Assembly (NCBI GenBank): GCA_028286395.1
Contig: JAQBRS010000002.1
Coordinates: forward strand, 1-55,892
Origin: Candidatus Saccharimonadota bacterium
Lineage (GTDB): Bacteria; Patescibacteriota; Saccharimonadia; Saccharimonadales; Saccharimonadaceae
Length of the DNA: 55,892 nucleotides
Direction of reading: 5' to 3'
Shown here piece by piece: positions 31,936 to 41,109 of this stretch. The notes under the pieces are model-generated. The model did no database searches. It was not told where the DNA came from and saw nothing but the letters and a program-made list of their open reading frames with translations. Within the stretch, counting starts at the first letter, position 1. Each line of letters begins with the position of its first letter. A program made the position numbers and the translations under genes.

Positions 31936-32853
31936 GTGAAAACAAAACAAAAACGCAGCAAAAAAAGTCCAGATTCAATCATCCGTAAACATCTAAAGCA
32001 TGCGCTGGTACCACATAAAGGAAACCAGTATCGTCCGCATTTAGTCCGCTTGCACGGCATTACGGCTGTTTTAGTCTTGGCTGTTTTTATGCAACTTGCG
32101 TATGGCTTTTTGACCTCAGGACGGCTTGAAGTACTGGGGCGAGTTTCCAGTATTAGTCAGAGCGACCTTGTGGCTGATACGAACGCCGAGCGAGAAAAGG
32201 CGTCACTGCCGGACCTTAAGGTAAACGATGAGTTAACTTCAGCAGCTTTTGCGAAAGCGAAAGACATGTTTGCGAACAACTATTGGGCGCACGTCTCACC
32301 GTCTGGCGTGACGCCGTGGAAATGGATAGGGGATGCGGGCTACAACTATAACGTTGCTGGTGAGAACCTGGCGAAGAATTATCCGACAGCCCAGGCAACT
32401 TTGGATGCCTGGATGGCGTCAGCGACACATCGTGAAAATATTCTGAATTCAAAGTACCAAGATGTCGGCTTTGCGGTTGTTGACGGCCTGCTTGATGGAC
32501 GTAATACGACCATCGTCGTGGCATATTACGGAGCTCCCGCAACTGCCGCGGCTGTCCAAGGGACGACTGATACGAAACCTGCCGTTGTCTATGCGGCTCC
32601 AGTTGAAAATGGCATCGGAAATCCACTGACATACTTCGGAACGGCATTGCAATCAATGAGTCCAGCTACCTTAGGCGCACTGGCATTACTGGCGCTTGTG
32701 GCAGTAGTTGCAGTCTCTGCACACCACTATCGCAAGAAACTTCCGGTCGCTTGGCGACGAACTTGGAAACTCCATCATGGCATGTATACCTTTGTCGGGG
32801 TGCTTATATTGGCAATTGTTACCGTCTTTGCAACGGGTGGCGGTCAGATCTAA
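31936..32853 (+). CDS. CAP/SCP-domain membrane protein
   Basis: A 305-residue protein with a basic cytoplasmic N-terminus and a transmembrane segment (about 44-62). The CAP (SCP/PR-1/YkwD) domain follows, with its signatures 'TNAEREKASLPDLKVNDELTSAAFAKAKDM', 'YWAHVSPSGVTPWKWI', 'GENLAKNYPTAQATLDAWMASATHRENILNSKYQDVGFAV' and 'VVAYYG'. After a linker come two further hydrophobic stretches. The CAP fold is extracellular; its role here is unknown. The start is GTG (31936), about 9 bases after the extended -10 TGG-TATAGT (31921-31926), so it is probably leaderless. Confidence 0.85.
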   Translation: MKTKQKRSKKSPDSIIRKHLKHALVPHKGNQYRPHLVRLHGITAVLVLAVFMQLAYGFLTSGRLEVLGRVSSISQSDLVADTNAEREKASLPDLKVNDELTSAAFAKAKDMFANNYWAHVSPSGVTPWKWIGDAGYNYNVAGENLAKNYPTAQATLDAWMASATHRENILNSKYQDVGFAVVDGLLDGRNTTIVVAYYGAPATAAAVQGTTDTKPAVVYAAPVENGIGNPLTYFGTALQSMSPATLGALALLALVAVVAVSAHHYRKKLPVAWRRTWKLHHGMYTFVGVLILAIVTVFATGGGQI

Positions 32854-32916
32854 CTTTACATAAGAGGCCATCTCTGTTAAAGTAGGAAACTGATCGTTAA
32901 ATAATAAAGGAATTAT

Positions 32917-33225
32917 ATGACAAAAGCAGTCGTTAAGATCGGTGGCAAGCAATTCGTTGTCAGCGAAAAAGAGACCCTACTGGTGGACCTCCTCCAGGAA
33001 GGAACTAAAGAGCTCACTCTTGATGCACTGTTGGTTATTGATGGTGACAACGTTACCGTCGGAACACCAACCGTCAAAGATGTGAAAGTTACCGCGAAGG
33101 TCCTTGAAGACCTCGTAAAGGGTGACAAAGTCCAAGTCATTCGCTATAAAGCGAAGAAGCGTGTTCACAAAGTGAACGGACACCGCCAGAAGTACAGCAA
33201 GATCGAAATTACTTCGATCAAGTAG
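32917..33225 (+). CDS. rplU: 50S ribosomal protein L21 (bL21)
   Basis: A 102-residue protein with the bL21 pattern: 'KAVVKIGGKQFVVSEKETLLVDLL', 'DNVTVGTPTVKDVKVTAKVLED', 'VIRYKAKKRVHKVNGHRQKYSKIEITSI'. It binds 23S rRNA. The Shine-Dalgarno aaaggaa precedes the ATG. The usual partner rpmA (bL27) does not follow; instead a strong terminator closes the unit. Its position inside the surface-protein cluster seems accidental. Confidence 0.95.
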   Translation: MTKAVVKIGGKQFVVSEKETLLVDLLQEGTKELTLDALLVIDGDNVTVGTPTVKDVKVTAKVLEDLVKGDKVQVIRYKAKKRVHKVNGHRQKYSKIEITSIK

Positions 33226-33272
33226 TACGGTAGATCGTTCCTCGTCTTTCATTGGCCGAGAAAACACTCTTT

Positions 33273-33306
33273 AAAAGGAAACCTCCAGTGGAGGTTTCCT
33301 TTTGCG
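33273..33306 (+). terminator. Strong intrinsic terminator after rplU
   Basis: A 14-bp perfect stem (33273-33286 / 33290-33303) with loop AGT is followed by T residues. Confidence 0.93.
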
Positions 33307-33481
33307 TTGGGCTGAGATATTCCCTCGGGTCATATTTCACACGTTTTCTCATCCAATGAAGCCAAGAAATCGCTCCGTATTCTGATACCCTCGATCCTTA
33401 AGTAGGCCTTAAACCCTAATTGCGCTTATGCACCCCAGGAATTATACTGGTGTTACTATGATAACCGAACGTCAGGCATAA
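33307..33481 (+). promoter_or_regulatory. Upstream region with -10 of the RCC1 gene
   Basis: Most of this stretch shows no gene. TATACT at 33443-33448 (preceded by 'aat') is the likely -10 of the gene at 33482, giving a leader of about 25 bases. No strong Shine-Dalgarno is visible. Confidence 0.55.
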
Positions 33482-36094
33482 ATGGCACTCTATCTCTCTC
33501 AAAAGAAACTCTCGTTACGGCACATTTTAATATTTTCGGTAACACTAGCAATCATTGCGGTGAGCGTCGGATTTTTGGTGACGATGACAAAAAAGGACGC
33601 CAGTGCACTCATTACGCCTTGGCAACCAGGTGTTCTCCAAATTGCTTCTAACGGTACTAATAAGTGTCTGCTAACAACCGACCATGCTGTGTATTGTTGG
33701 GGGCAAAACAGTCTAGGTCAGTTGGGCGACGGGACGAGTGTTGATAGAGCCGTACCTCAGCCTGTTAAAGATGATAACCACGTTTTTGATGGTAAGACTA
33801 TCACCAACCTTTATTCGGCCGCGACTGGCTACTGCGCATTAGCGAGTGGTTCGCTGTATTGTTGGGGGTATAACGCTGATGGACGATTAGGTAATGGGGT
33901 GGCGACAAGCTCGTCGATTCCTGTGGCCGTCGACATGACAGGCGTACTTGCGGGAAAGACAATCACGGCGTTCAGCTCAGACGACGGCGCTACTAGTTGT
34001 GTAATTGCCTCTGGCGCACCCTACTGCTGGGGGTCTAACCCTGATGGTCAACTGGGCAATGGGACAACGATCGACTCACTAATTCCTGTGGCTGTCGACA
34101 TGACAGGCGTACTTGCGGGAAAGACAATCACCTCACTTACTACAGGACCTACTCCTTGTGTAATTGCCTCTGGCGCACCCTACTGCTGGGGAAGCGGTTA
34201 TAGCTTTATGCTAGGTGATAATGGTGCGACACTGTCCAGTTCTGTACCGATGGCATTAGATGCTTTTAATGTTCTTACGGGCAAGACAGTCACTTCACTG
34301 ATGACATTCAACGGTTCGTTCGGGTGCCTTATTGCTTCTGGTGAGGTATATTGTTGGGGTTTCGAAGGTGGCAACGGTCAGCTTGGAACAGGGTCGGCAG
34401 GAGTGAGTGGCCAACCTCTCGTGCCTGTTAATACGTCGGGTGTTTTGAGTGGCAAGCACATCGATGAATTGAAGATAATGCAAGGCTACGCTTGTGTCTT
34501 GTCCGATGGGTCATTGTATTGTTGGGGTCGTAGCATTAATGCAAGCGCTGTCGTGGATAGTCTGGTGCCTATTCAAATTAGTGGTACGTTGGTGGGACAG
34601 CATGTTGACGCGTTCTCGTTAGACTATATGAGTGCTTGTGCAGTCGTCAGCGGCATCGTCTCCTGTTGGGGAGACAATACACAAGGACAGTTGGGGAATA
34701 ACTCAACAACAAGTAGCCCCGTTCCCGTAGCGGTCGATGCGTCGGGCGTGCTTGCAAGCAAGACAGTGTCATACATATTGGCAGGATCGGCGGGGTCACC
34801 TTGTGTTATCGCCTCCACTCATCCATATTGTTGGGGCTCAAACGGATACGGAGGTGTCGGTAACGGAACAACGATTGATGCCCTGGTACCGATGGCGTTA
34901 ACACAGCAAACGGTCGAGATCACCAATATTACGCCAAACAGCGCCTATGTCGGTGCAACACCAAGCTTTACCGTTACGGGTTCTGGCTTTATAGACACGA
35001 CGGCAGTTGTCACTATAGGCGGGCAAGTGGCAACGACGAGTGGTACAGACACGATGGCCACGGGTACCGTGCCTGTAGGCTCAACTCCAGGACCTGTTGA
35101 TGTGACCGTTACTAATAGCGATGGTCAAACTACGATACTTCACAACGGCTTTACGTATCTCACCCCGCCACCGCAAGAAATTACCAGCGCAACGTTTACG
35201 GAGTCAGCGGGTAAAAAAATTCTCACTATCCATGGAACGGGTTTGTTTCGCCCGGCGACACTCTACAGCAATGCTCTCGGTCGTTCATTGGTGAGTGTCG
35301 ATGGTGTCGCATTACCATTTTGTACTGAAGGAACACCTTATACTGCCCAGAATCTTATTGGATTCGGTGTGCCTGCGGCGTTAGTGAGCGACACGCCACC
35401 TTGTTATTATCTTATTGATACTATAGGAACTCCCTTGATTGACTCAACGACAGCAGTAGTGAGAATGCCTGATACATTCGATATCACTACCGAAGGTACT
35501 GTATCTGTGGATAGTGCACCAGTTTATACATTTAACCTACCAGATACAGGTGGATCTGATGGTGGGACTCCACAACCGGGTACTGGAGATGGAATAACAT
35601 CACCAGTAGCGCCACCTCCGTCGATGCCGGTAGGTGCAACAACCGATATCCCCGTAACGCCGATCGAAATACCGTTAACGGTCGTTGTTGATGACAGAGC
35701 GATCAGCGATACTCCTGTGATTTCTACGATGCCTACCTTCACTGGATTTGCACCGGCTGGAAGCAAAGTGACAGTTGTTGTCCACTCTGATCCCGTGACG
35801 TGCTCAACCACTGCTGACGAAAATGGAAAGTGGTCATGTACATTGACGGAGAAATTACCCGTTGGATCACACTCGGTGTATGTGACAGTGGCAACTCCAG
35901 AAAATAAGACGGTCGAGCTGGGGCCTTACGCTGTCACTGTGAGTGACGAACAGCCAGTGACGGTCACTTCGGATACGGCGACAGCCTCGACGAAACAGCC
36001 CGACTTTCCGTGGCTATGGGTCATTATCGGTGGAGTGCTTCTTGTAGCTGTGACCATCGGGATTATTGGGGTGAATCGCCGCAAACGCGCTTAA
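33482..36094 (+). CDS. Exported RCC1-repeat (beta-propeller) protein with TIG domain and C-terminal anchor
   Basis: An 870-residue protein with an N-terminal signal/anchor (16-37). Eight RCC1-type repeats follow, each containing 'CVIASGxPYCWGxNxxGQLGNGT' or a close variant, giving a likely beta-propeller. Next come an IPT/TIG domain ('ITNITPNSAYVGATPSFTVTGSGF'), a second Cys pair, a bacterial Ig-like domain ending in 'HSVYVTVATPENKTVELGPYAVTV', and a C-terminal helix with a basic tail (PDFPWLWVIIGGVLL...RRKRA). Each blade has two Cys eight or nine residues apart, so disulfides are likely. It probably functions as an adhesin or scaffold. Confidence 0.82.
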   Translation: MALYLSQKKLSLRHILIFSVTLAIIAVSVGFLVTMTKKDASALITPWQPGVLQIASNGTNKCLLTTDHAVYCWGQNSLGQLGDGTSVDRAVPQPVKDDNHVFDGKTITNLYSAATGYCALASGSLYCWGYNADGRLGNGVATSSSIPVAVDMTGVLAGKTITAFSSDDGATSCVIASGAPYCWGSNPDGQLGNGTTIDSLIPVAVDMTGVLAGKTITSLTTGPTPCVIASGAPYCWGSGYSFMLGDNGATLSSSVPMALDAFNVLTGKTVTSLMTFNGSFGCLIASGEVYCWGFEGGNGQLGTGSAGVSGQPLVPVNTSGVLSGKHIDELKIMQGYACVLSDGSLYCWGRSINASAVVDSLVPIQISGTLVGQHVDAFSLDYMSACAVVSGIVSCWGDNTQGQLGNNSTTSSPVPVAVDASGVLASKTVSYILAGSAGSPCVIASTHPYCWGSNGYGGVGNGTTIDALVPMALTQQTVEITNITPNSAYVGATPSFTVTGSGFIDTTAVVTIGGQVATTSGTDTMATGTVPVGSTPGPVDVTVTNSDGQTTILHNGFTYLTPPPQEITSATFTESAGKKILTIHGTGLFRPATLYSNALGRSLVSVDGVALPFCTEGTPYTAQNLIGFGVPAALVSDTPPCYYLIDTIGTPLIDSTTAVVRMPDTFDITTEGTVSVDSAPVYTFNLPDTGGSDGGTPQPGTGDGITSPVAPPPSMPVGATTDIPVTPIEIPLTVVVDDRAISDTPVISTMPTFTGFAPAGSKVTVVVHSDPVTCSTTADENGKWSCTLTEKLPVGSHSVYVTVATPENKTVELGPYAVTVSDEQPVTVTSDTATASTKQPDFPWLWVIIGGVLLVAVTIGIIGVNRRKRA
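33917..34191 (+). repeat. Near-identical direct repeat within the RCC1 gene
   Basis: Two blocks recur almost unchanged with a step of about 160-165 bases: 33917-33966 with 34082-34131, and 33998-34032 with 34157-34191. This is one propeller blade duplicated so recently that the DNA has hardly diverged, unlike the other blades. Confidence 0.8.
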
Positions 36095-36112
36095 GATTTA
36101 GTTCGCTCATGC

Positions 36113-36118
36113 TACAAT
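36113..36118 (+). promoter_or_regulatory. -10 box of parA-parB
   Basis: TACAAT with TGC directly upstream; Shine-Dalgarno aaaaggg follows. Confidence 0.6.
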
Positions 36119-36147
36119 GTATATAAAGAAAAGGGAATACATACAGA

Positions 36148-36924
36148 GTGCCGACTGTCATAGCTGTTACGAATCAGAAGGGGGGCGTTGGGAAGACAAC
36201 GACTGCTATTAATTTGGCTTATTTCCTGGCCAAGGCTGATAAAAAGACATTGCTCATTGACTTTGACCCACAGGGGAACGCAACCAGTGGTCTCGGGGTC
36301 GATAAGACTGCACTGACGGTAACAATGACCGACGTCATTATGGGAACAGCCGAACTCGGCAGTATCGTCGTTGCCACAGAGCACAAGAACCTCTGGTTGG
36401 CCCCAACAACGTCAATCTTGGCGAATACCGAAGTAGAGCTCGCAAAGGGCGACAAGCGCTTTACACGGCTAAAGAATGCCATTGACGCCAGTGGTGAAGC
36501 CTATGAATTTATTATTATCGACAGCCCACCAAGTTTGAGTCTTCTTACTGTTAATGGGCTGATTGCTGCGAAGTATGTTCTGCTTCCCGTACAAGCTGAA
36601 TTCTATGCGCTTGAAGGTCTTGGGCAATTGCTTGAAACGATGAAGATCGTGCGAAAGGGAATGAACCCGGGGTTAGAACTACTCGGGGTGCTTCCAACTA
36701 TGCTTGATAGTCGTACAACCCTTAGCAACCAGGTGCACGAAGAGATTAAGCGTCACTTCCCAGGCAAAGTCTTTGATATTACGATTCCGCGCAACATCCG
36801 TCTGGCTGAAGCACCAAGCCACGGTGTTCCGATTGGCGTATACGACAAGTTCTCGAAGGGTTCACGTGCCTATAAGGCGCTTGCTAAAGAAGTGATTCTT
36901 CGTACTTCTGGGGCGGTTGCATAA
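36148..36924 (+). CDS. parA: Chromosome partitioning ATPase ParA/Soj
   Basis: The 258-residue protein has the deviant Walker A KGGVGKTTT (11-19), 'LLIDFDPQGNATSGLG', and 'YEFIIIDSPPSLSLLTVNGL', as in Soj. It positions the chromosome with ParB at parS sites. It starts with GTG at 36148. The stop overlaps the parB start by one base, so the pair is coupled. No 16-bp consensus parS site was noticed nearby. Confidence 0.95.
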   Translation: MPTVIAVTNQKGGVGKTTTAINLAYFLAKADKKTLLIDFDPQGNATSGLGVDKTALTVTMTDVIMGTAELGSIVVATEHKNLWLAPTTSILANTEVELAKGDKRFTRLKNAIDASGEAYEFIIIDSPPSLSLLTVNGLIAAKYVLLPVQAEFYALEGLGQLLETMKIVRKGMNPGLELLGVLPTMLDSRTTLSNQVHEEIKRHFPGKVFDITIPRNIRLAEAPSHGVPIGVYDKFSKGSRAYKALAKEVILRTSGAVA

Positions 36925-37805
36925 TGGCACAGAAAAAAGGCCTCGGACGTGGTTTCGAATCATTGATTCCAATGGATTTGTTGGATGATTCTTTTGATCC
37001 AACGAATGAACTTGATGGAAAGCTAAGCGAGCTACGCGAGCTAGCTATTAGTTCAGTGACTGCTGATCCAGATCAGCCACGACGTACTTTCGATAAGGAA
37101 GCTCTCGACGAATTAGCCGAATCCGTCAAAGAGCACGGTGTCCTTCAGCCCATCATCGTGACCAAAAAAGGTGACGGCTATCAAATCGTTGCTGGCGAAC
37201 GTCGTTATCGTGCGTCGAAACTTGCCGGGCTGACAAAGATTCCTGCACTTGTTCGTTCGATGAGCGATCAAAACAAACTTGAAGTCTCATTAATTGAAAA
37301 CCTCCAACGGCGCGATCTTAATACGATTGAAACGGCGACTGCGTATCAAAAACTTCGTGATCAGTTCAATCTGACGAACGAAGCAATCGGTAAGCGAGTC
37401 AACAAATCTCAAAGCGCTGTCCAAAACACGATGCGCCTGTTGAAGCTTCCAAAGAACGTACGTGAAGCAATTGCTGAAGGGCGCTTAACCGAGGGTCAAG
37501 CTCGTCCGCTTATTTCTTGGGACGAGAAGTTCATCAATGAAGTCGTGCCGCGCATCATCGCTGAAGAGTGGAGTGCTCGTAAAGTTGAACAATACGTTGT
37601 GAACGCTCGAAACGGCAAAAAACAGCCAGAAGTCCAGACCGTCAAACAAACGGAATCCCGTCACGAAGCAAAAATCGTGTCGCTACGTGGTCGCCTCAAA
37701 ACTGACGTTAACATTCGTGTGAATAACAAAGGCGCGGGTACGATCGTCATCAAGTTCACCGACGAAAAAGATCTCGACCGCCTTCAAAAACTCCTAGGGG
37801 AATAA
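36924..37805 (+). CDS. parB: Chromosome partitioning protein ParB/Spo0J
   Basis: The 293-residue protein begins with the typical 'KKGLGRGFESLIP' and has the CTP/DNA clamp domain with the GERRYRA-type motif 'IVAGERRYRASKLAGLTKIPALV' and 'LIENLQRRDLNTIETATAYQ'. The helix-turn-helix 'NEAIGKRVNKSQSAVQNTMRLLKLP' and a C-terminal dimerisation domain complete it. It loads on parS and recruits ParA. The gene converges on lepB, leaving 59 bases without a clear terminator. Confidence 0.95.
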   Translation: MAQKKGLGRGFESLIPMDLLDDSFDPTNELDGKLSELRELAISSVTADPDQPRRTFDKEALDELAESVKEHGVLQPIIVTKKGDGYQIVAGERRYRASKLAGLTKIPALVRSMSDQNKLEVSLIENLQRRDLNTIETATAYQKLRDQFNLTNEAIGKRVNKSQSAVQNTMRLLKLPKNVREAIAEGRLTEGQARPLISWDEKFINEVVPRIIAEEWSARKVEQYVVNARNGKKQPEVQTVKQTESRHEAKIVSLRGRLKTDVNIRVNNKGAGTIVIKFTDEKDLDRLQKLLGE

Positions 37806-37864
37806 GTAGACTCTCGCGCGGCTTGGCGCAGTGAAATCTGCCGTGTGATGCGGAGTTCGCTGCT

Positions 37865-38470
37865 CTAAGTAGGGAAAGCTCTGACTTTATTGAACGGGAA
37901 GATTCTCAGCGTTGCAGGTCCGATAACGTCGTACAGAGGAATAGTTCCCAGTCCATTTCGTGAGTCATAAGAATAACTACCCTGACGGTGATCACCGGAA
38001 ACGAACAGTTCGCCTGCAGGGACGATCTCATCGACAGCACCACTGGTTGGGCTGCCCGGCTCACCGTGATTATTATCGTCTGGGTTAAAGCCGGTTGGGT
38101 AGGCGCCATTATAGACAGTGTAGTGACCGTCTTTGAGGACGACATGTTCACCAGGAAGACCAATCACGCGTTTGACGATGTATTCGTCTTCGCTACCTGG
38201 AGCGTATTGAGGATTTTTAAAGACAATAATCTGCCCACGCTTAGGTGTGTACGTTTTGTTTTGTAACTGTGCCCACGTAACAGGCAGACGATCAACGATC
38301 AAGCGGTCACCAGTATACAGGGTTGATTCCATGCTTGGCCCGACGACATTAAAGCTTCGGAAGACAAATGTATTGATAAGAATCGTGCCAATGACAACAC
38401 AAGTAATAAAAACCAAAATACTAATGATATCTTTCGCAAATGGGTGGCGAGTGAAATAAGATGGCTTCAT
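37865..38470 (-). CDS. lepB: Signal peptidase I
   Basis: Cleaves signal peptides of exported proteins at the outer face of the membrane. The 201-residue protein has one N-terminal transmembrane helix (about 13-35) and the catalytic Ser in 'VVGPSMESTLYTGDRLIVDRL'. The catalytic Lys is in 'EDEYIVKRVIGLPGEHV', and the late motif is 'ELFVSGDHRQGSYSYDSRNGLG'. It would process the many exported proteins in this window. A TGC-TATAAT box lies 11 bases before the ATG on the minus strand (38487-38482). Confidence 0.93.
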   Translation of the reverse strand: MKPSYFTRHPFAKDIISILVFITCVVIGTILINTFVFRSFNVVGPSMESTLYTGDRLIVDRLPVTWAQLQNKTYTPKRGQIIVFKNPQYAPGSEDEYIVKRVIGLPGEHVVLKDGHYTVYNGAYPTGFNPDDNNHGEPGSPTSGAVDEIVPAGELFVSGDHRQGSYSYDSRNGLGTIPLYDVIGPATLRIFPFNKVRAFPT

Positions 38471-38481
38471 AAACTCGGTTT

Positions 38482-38608
38482 ATTATAGCATGGCCAAGGG
38501 TGAGAATAGGTAGTTTACTGGCGATTCTCAGCAAGTCCGAAGTATACTCCTGAAATCTTCGAATCTGCTTATGTCGTACTTCATAATTTAAGCTTCGTCG
38601 GGTATAGT
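38482..38608. promoter_or_regulatory. Divergent control region lepB / LCP gene
   Basis: Minus-strand TATAAT (38487-38482) serves lepB. Plus-strand TATAGT (38603-38608) serves the LCP gene, 13 bases before its ATG. Between them a 7-bp inverted repeat TGAGAAT / ATTCTCA (38501-38507 / 38524-38530) may be an operator or a small hairpin. Confidence 0.55.
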
Positions 38609-38621
38609 AGACTAAGTATTT

Positions 38622-40277
38622 ATGAAGAACACACGACCTTCGATTGATGGCTTTATCCCTCGTCGCCCCGGCAGTCAGCTTGGAGACCTACACGAGAAGG
38701 AGATTGAGAAGCCGATTGACCGATCACTGCACACTGGCGAAAGCACTCGTCAAGCGGTGGTAGGTGTTGCTCGTGAGGAAAAAATTATTGGTCGATCAGA
38801 CCTTGATGAGTCACTTCGCCAACTTGATGATCCTGATGAGAAGACGACTCGTCGTTCGCGACGTGCCCAGAAAAAACTCGACAAGAAAAAACGCCCAAAG
38901 AGCAAAACAAAACGCATTATTATGTGGACACTTATTGGACTGGTGATTATTGCACTTGGACTTGGTGGCTACCTTTTGTTCAAGGCAGTTAACGCCAGTG
39001 ACTCGGTATTCAAGGGAAGCTTCCTTGATATCGTGAAGAGCGATCCACTAAAGGAAGATGCGAATGGACGCAGTAACTTCCTAATCCTCGGAACATCAGA
39101 AGATGATCCAGGACACCAGGGTGCGAATTTAACAGACTCTATTATGGTGCTCAGCATTAATCAGACAACAAAAGATGCATACACATTCAGTATTCCGCGT
39201 GACCTCATAGTACAGTACGGACAAGCCTGTGTTTCTGGCTATTCGGGGAAGGTGAACGTCTACTTTAGTTGCGCAAACGACGGAACGGACGCCGCCTCGG
39301 AACAAGATCGCCTGACAAAGACACAAGCCTTCATCGGTAATATCGTCGGTATGGATATCCAGTACGGTATTCACGTTAACTACACGGTGATGCGTGACGT
39401 CGTGAACGCCATTGGCGGAAGTATCACTGTGAACATCGAAGGTGACAACGGCCAAGGGCCTCAACCAAATATCGGCATTATGGATGCAAACTTTGACTGG
39501 AAGTGTGGCGCAAACTACGCAAAACGCAAGACAGTCTGTCCTCCAGACGGCCACTTTATCGATTATCAACCAGGACCACAGGTACTCGATGCAGAGCACG
39601 CACTGTACTTGGCGCAGGCCCGTGGAGACACAACAAACGTCGGATTGGCGCAGTCGAACTTTGACCGTGAACGTAACCAGCAAAAGATTTTGATCGCGAT
39701 TCGCGACAAAGCGATGACGACAGGAACCCTGACGAACATTAATGCCGTGTCACAGTTGATTGATGCGCTGGGTAATAACCTCCGCACGAACATTCAGACA
39801 AAAGAGATTCGAACACTCCTTGGACTTGCGAAAGATATTCCATCTGACAAAATTACCTCGATTGATCTTCATGCAGCGACAAGCCCAATCTTCGATGGAT
39901 CTGGACAGCCAACGGCAGGACAGTACTCGTATAGCGCGCTACAAGCGTATCTAAATAAGGTCATTACACAGGAGCCATTCGTAAAAGAAGAGCCGCATGT
40001 TACCGTTTTGAACGGGAGTGGTACGGCTGGTATGGCACAAACGGAGGCTGATAAATTAATTGCCAAGGGCTTTACGGTTGATTCAGTAGGGAACGCTCCT
40101 GATACAACTGACGGTAGTACCTATCCTGCAGTCACGGTCTACCAGCTGACTGATAAAAAACCACTGACGGCTGCGAAACTCAAAACAGTATATGGTGTCA
40201 CTCTTAAGATAACCAAGCCACCAGTCAGCGTCGTTGGTGCGACAGACTTCTTGATCATTATTGGTCCAACCCAATAA
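38622..40277 (+). CDS. LytR-CpsA-Psr (LCP) family protein with LytR_C domain
   Basis: LCP enzymes transfer polymers from lipid carriers to peptidoglycan. The 551-residue protein has a long charged cytoplasmic N-terminus (1-100), one transmembrane helix (about 105-123) and the LCP domain: 'FLILGTSEDDPGHQGANLTDSIMVLSIN', 'FSIPRDLIV' with the catalytic Arg, and 'LYLAQARGD...NFDRERNQQKILIAI'. It has two extracellular Cys pairs that could form disulfides. A LytR_C-type domain ('VTVLNGSGTAGMAQTEADKLIAKGF') closes it. It would attach a wall polymer. Confidence 0.9.
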   Translation: MKNTRPSIDGFIPRRPGSQLGDLHEKEIEKPIDRSLHTGESTRQAVVGVAREEKIIGRSDLDESLRQLDDPDEKTTRRSRRAQKKLDKKKRPKSKTKRIIMWTLIGLVIIALGLGGYLLFKAVNASDSVFKGSFLDIVKSDPLKEDANGRSNFLILGTSEDDPGHQGANLTDSIMVLSINQTTKDAYTFSIPRDLIVQYGQACVSGYSGKVNVYFSCANDGTDAASEQDRLTKTQAFIGNIVGMDIQYGIHVNYTVMRDVVNAIGGSITVNIEGDNGQGPQPNIGIMDANFDWKCGANYAKRKTVCPPDGHFIDYQPGPQVLDAEHALYLAQARGDTTNVGLAQSNFDRERNQQKILIAIRDKAMTTGTLTNINAVSQLIDALGNNLRTNIQTKEIRTLLGLAKDIPSDKITSIDLHAATSPIFDGSGQPTAGQYSYSALQAYLNKVITQEPFVKEEPHVTVLNGSGTAGMAQTEADKLIAKGFTVDSVGNAPDTTDGSTYPAVTVYQLTDKKPLTAAKLKTVYGVTLKITKPPVSVVGATDFLIIIGPTQ

Positions 40278-40307
40278 CGCCATTCATCGTGGTATAATAA
40301 GTCCAAT

Positions 40308-41108
40308 ATGGAGTTCTTGAAACTAGTCCGACGTCGCTCTTTTTTGAGCGAAGTGGTGTACACGATTCTTAACATCGCTTTTGCAATTGCACTTGTGGTC
40401 GTGATTCGCTACACCGAGTCGATTCCGTTGGCACTTGGCCTTGTCCTTATTAGTAAGTGGCGCGTGCTGGCAGTTCGTGTTCGTTATTGGTTTGTGAATA
40501 TTCGTTCGAACCTTGTCGACATTATCGTCAGTGTCAGCGTTGTGCTTCACTTGTACACGATTGATACGGCAAACATCGAAGATTATAAGAAACTTATTCT
40601 GCTCGGTATCGCAACGGTGCTGTATATTGTGTGGCTTCTTATCATCAAGCCTCGTTCAAAGCGAAGTTACGTTGCCGCACAAGCGGGGATTGCGATTTTT
40701 CTTGGAACTGCGGCACTCTATACGATATCATTTAGCTGGCCCGCGTCAGTTGTCGTGATCGGCATGTGGTTGATTGGGTATAGTACCGCGAACCACATCC
40801 TTAATACCTATGACGATGAGACGCATCCGCTATTCTTGAGCTTGGCATGGAGTACTGTCTTTGCCGAAATTGGTTGGGTTGCTTACCACTGGACGATTGC
40901 CTACTCGTTACCCGTTGTGACAAGCCTTTTGGTGCCACAAATTGCCATTATTGCATTGCTACTCGGATTTGTTGCCTACAAGGCGTACGACTCGTTTTAT
41001 CACCACCAAAAGATTCGCACCAGCGATATCGTCTTGCCGTTATTATTTACGCTCAGCGTGATTACGATTCTCGTCCTTGTCTTCAACCGCGTTGGCACAG
41101 CGATTTAA
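40308..41108 (+). CDS. Integral membrane protein, unknown function
   Basis: A 266-residue protein with about seven hydrophobic segments and a short basic N-terminus (EFLKLVRRRSF). No conserved catalytic motif is recognised. A TGG-TATAAT box (40293-40298) ends nine bases before the ATG, so it is probably leaderless and transcribed separately from the LCP gene 30 bases upstream. Its stop lies one base from the convergent prmC stop (41110), with no terminator between. Confidence 0.65.
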   Translation: MEFLKLVRRRSFLSEVVYTILNIAFAIALVVVIRYTESIPLALGLVLISKWRVLAVRVRYWFVNIRSNLVDIIVSVSVVLHLYTIDTANIEDYKKLILLGIATVLYIVWLLIIKPRSKRSYVAAQAGIAIFLGTAALYTISFSWPASVVVIGMWLIGYSTANHILNTYDDETHPLFLSLAWSTVFAEIGWVAYHWTIAYSLPVVTSLLVPQIAIIALLLGFVAYKAYDSFYHHQKIRTSDIVLPLLFTLSVITILVLVFNRVGTAI

Positions 41109-41109
41109 T

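Noticed and set aside
36100-37870. parS site near parA-parB
   Set aside because: I saw no 16-bp sequence close to the TGTTTCACGTGAAACA consensus in this region; a full pattern search was not possible.
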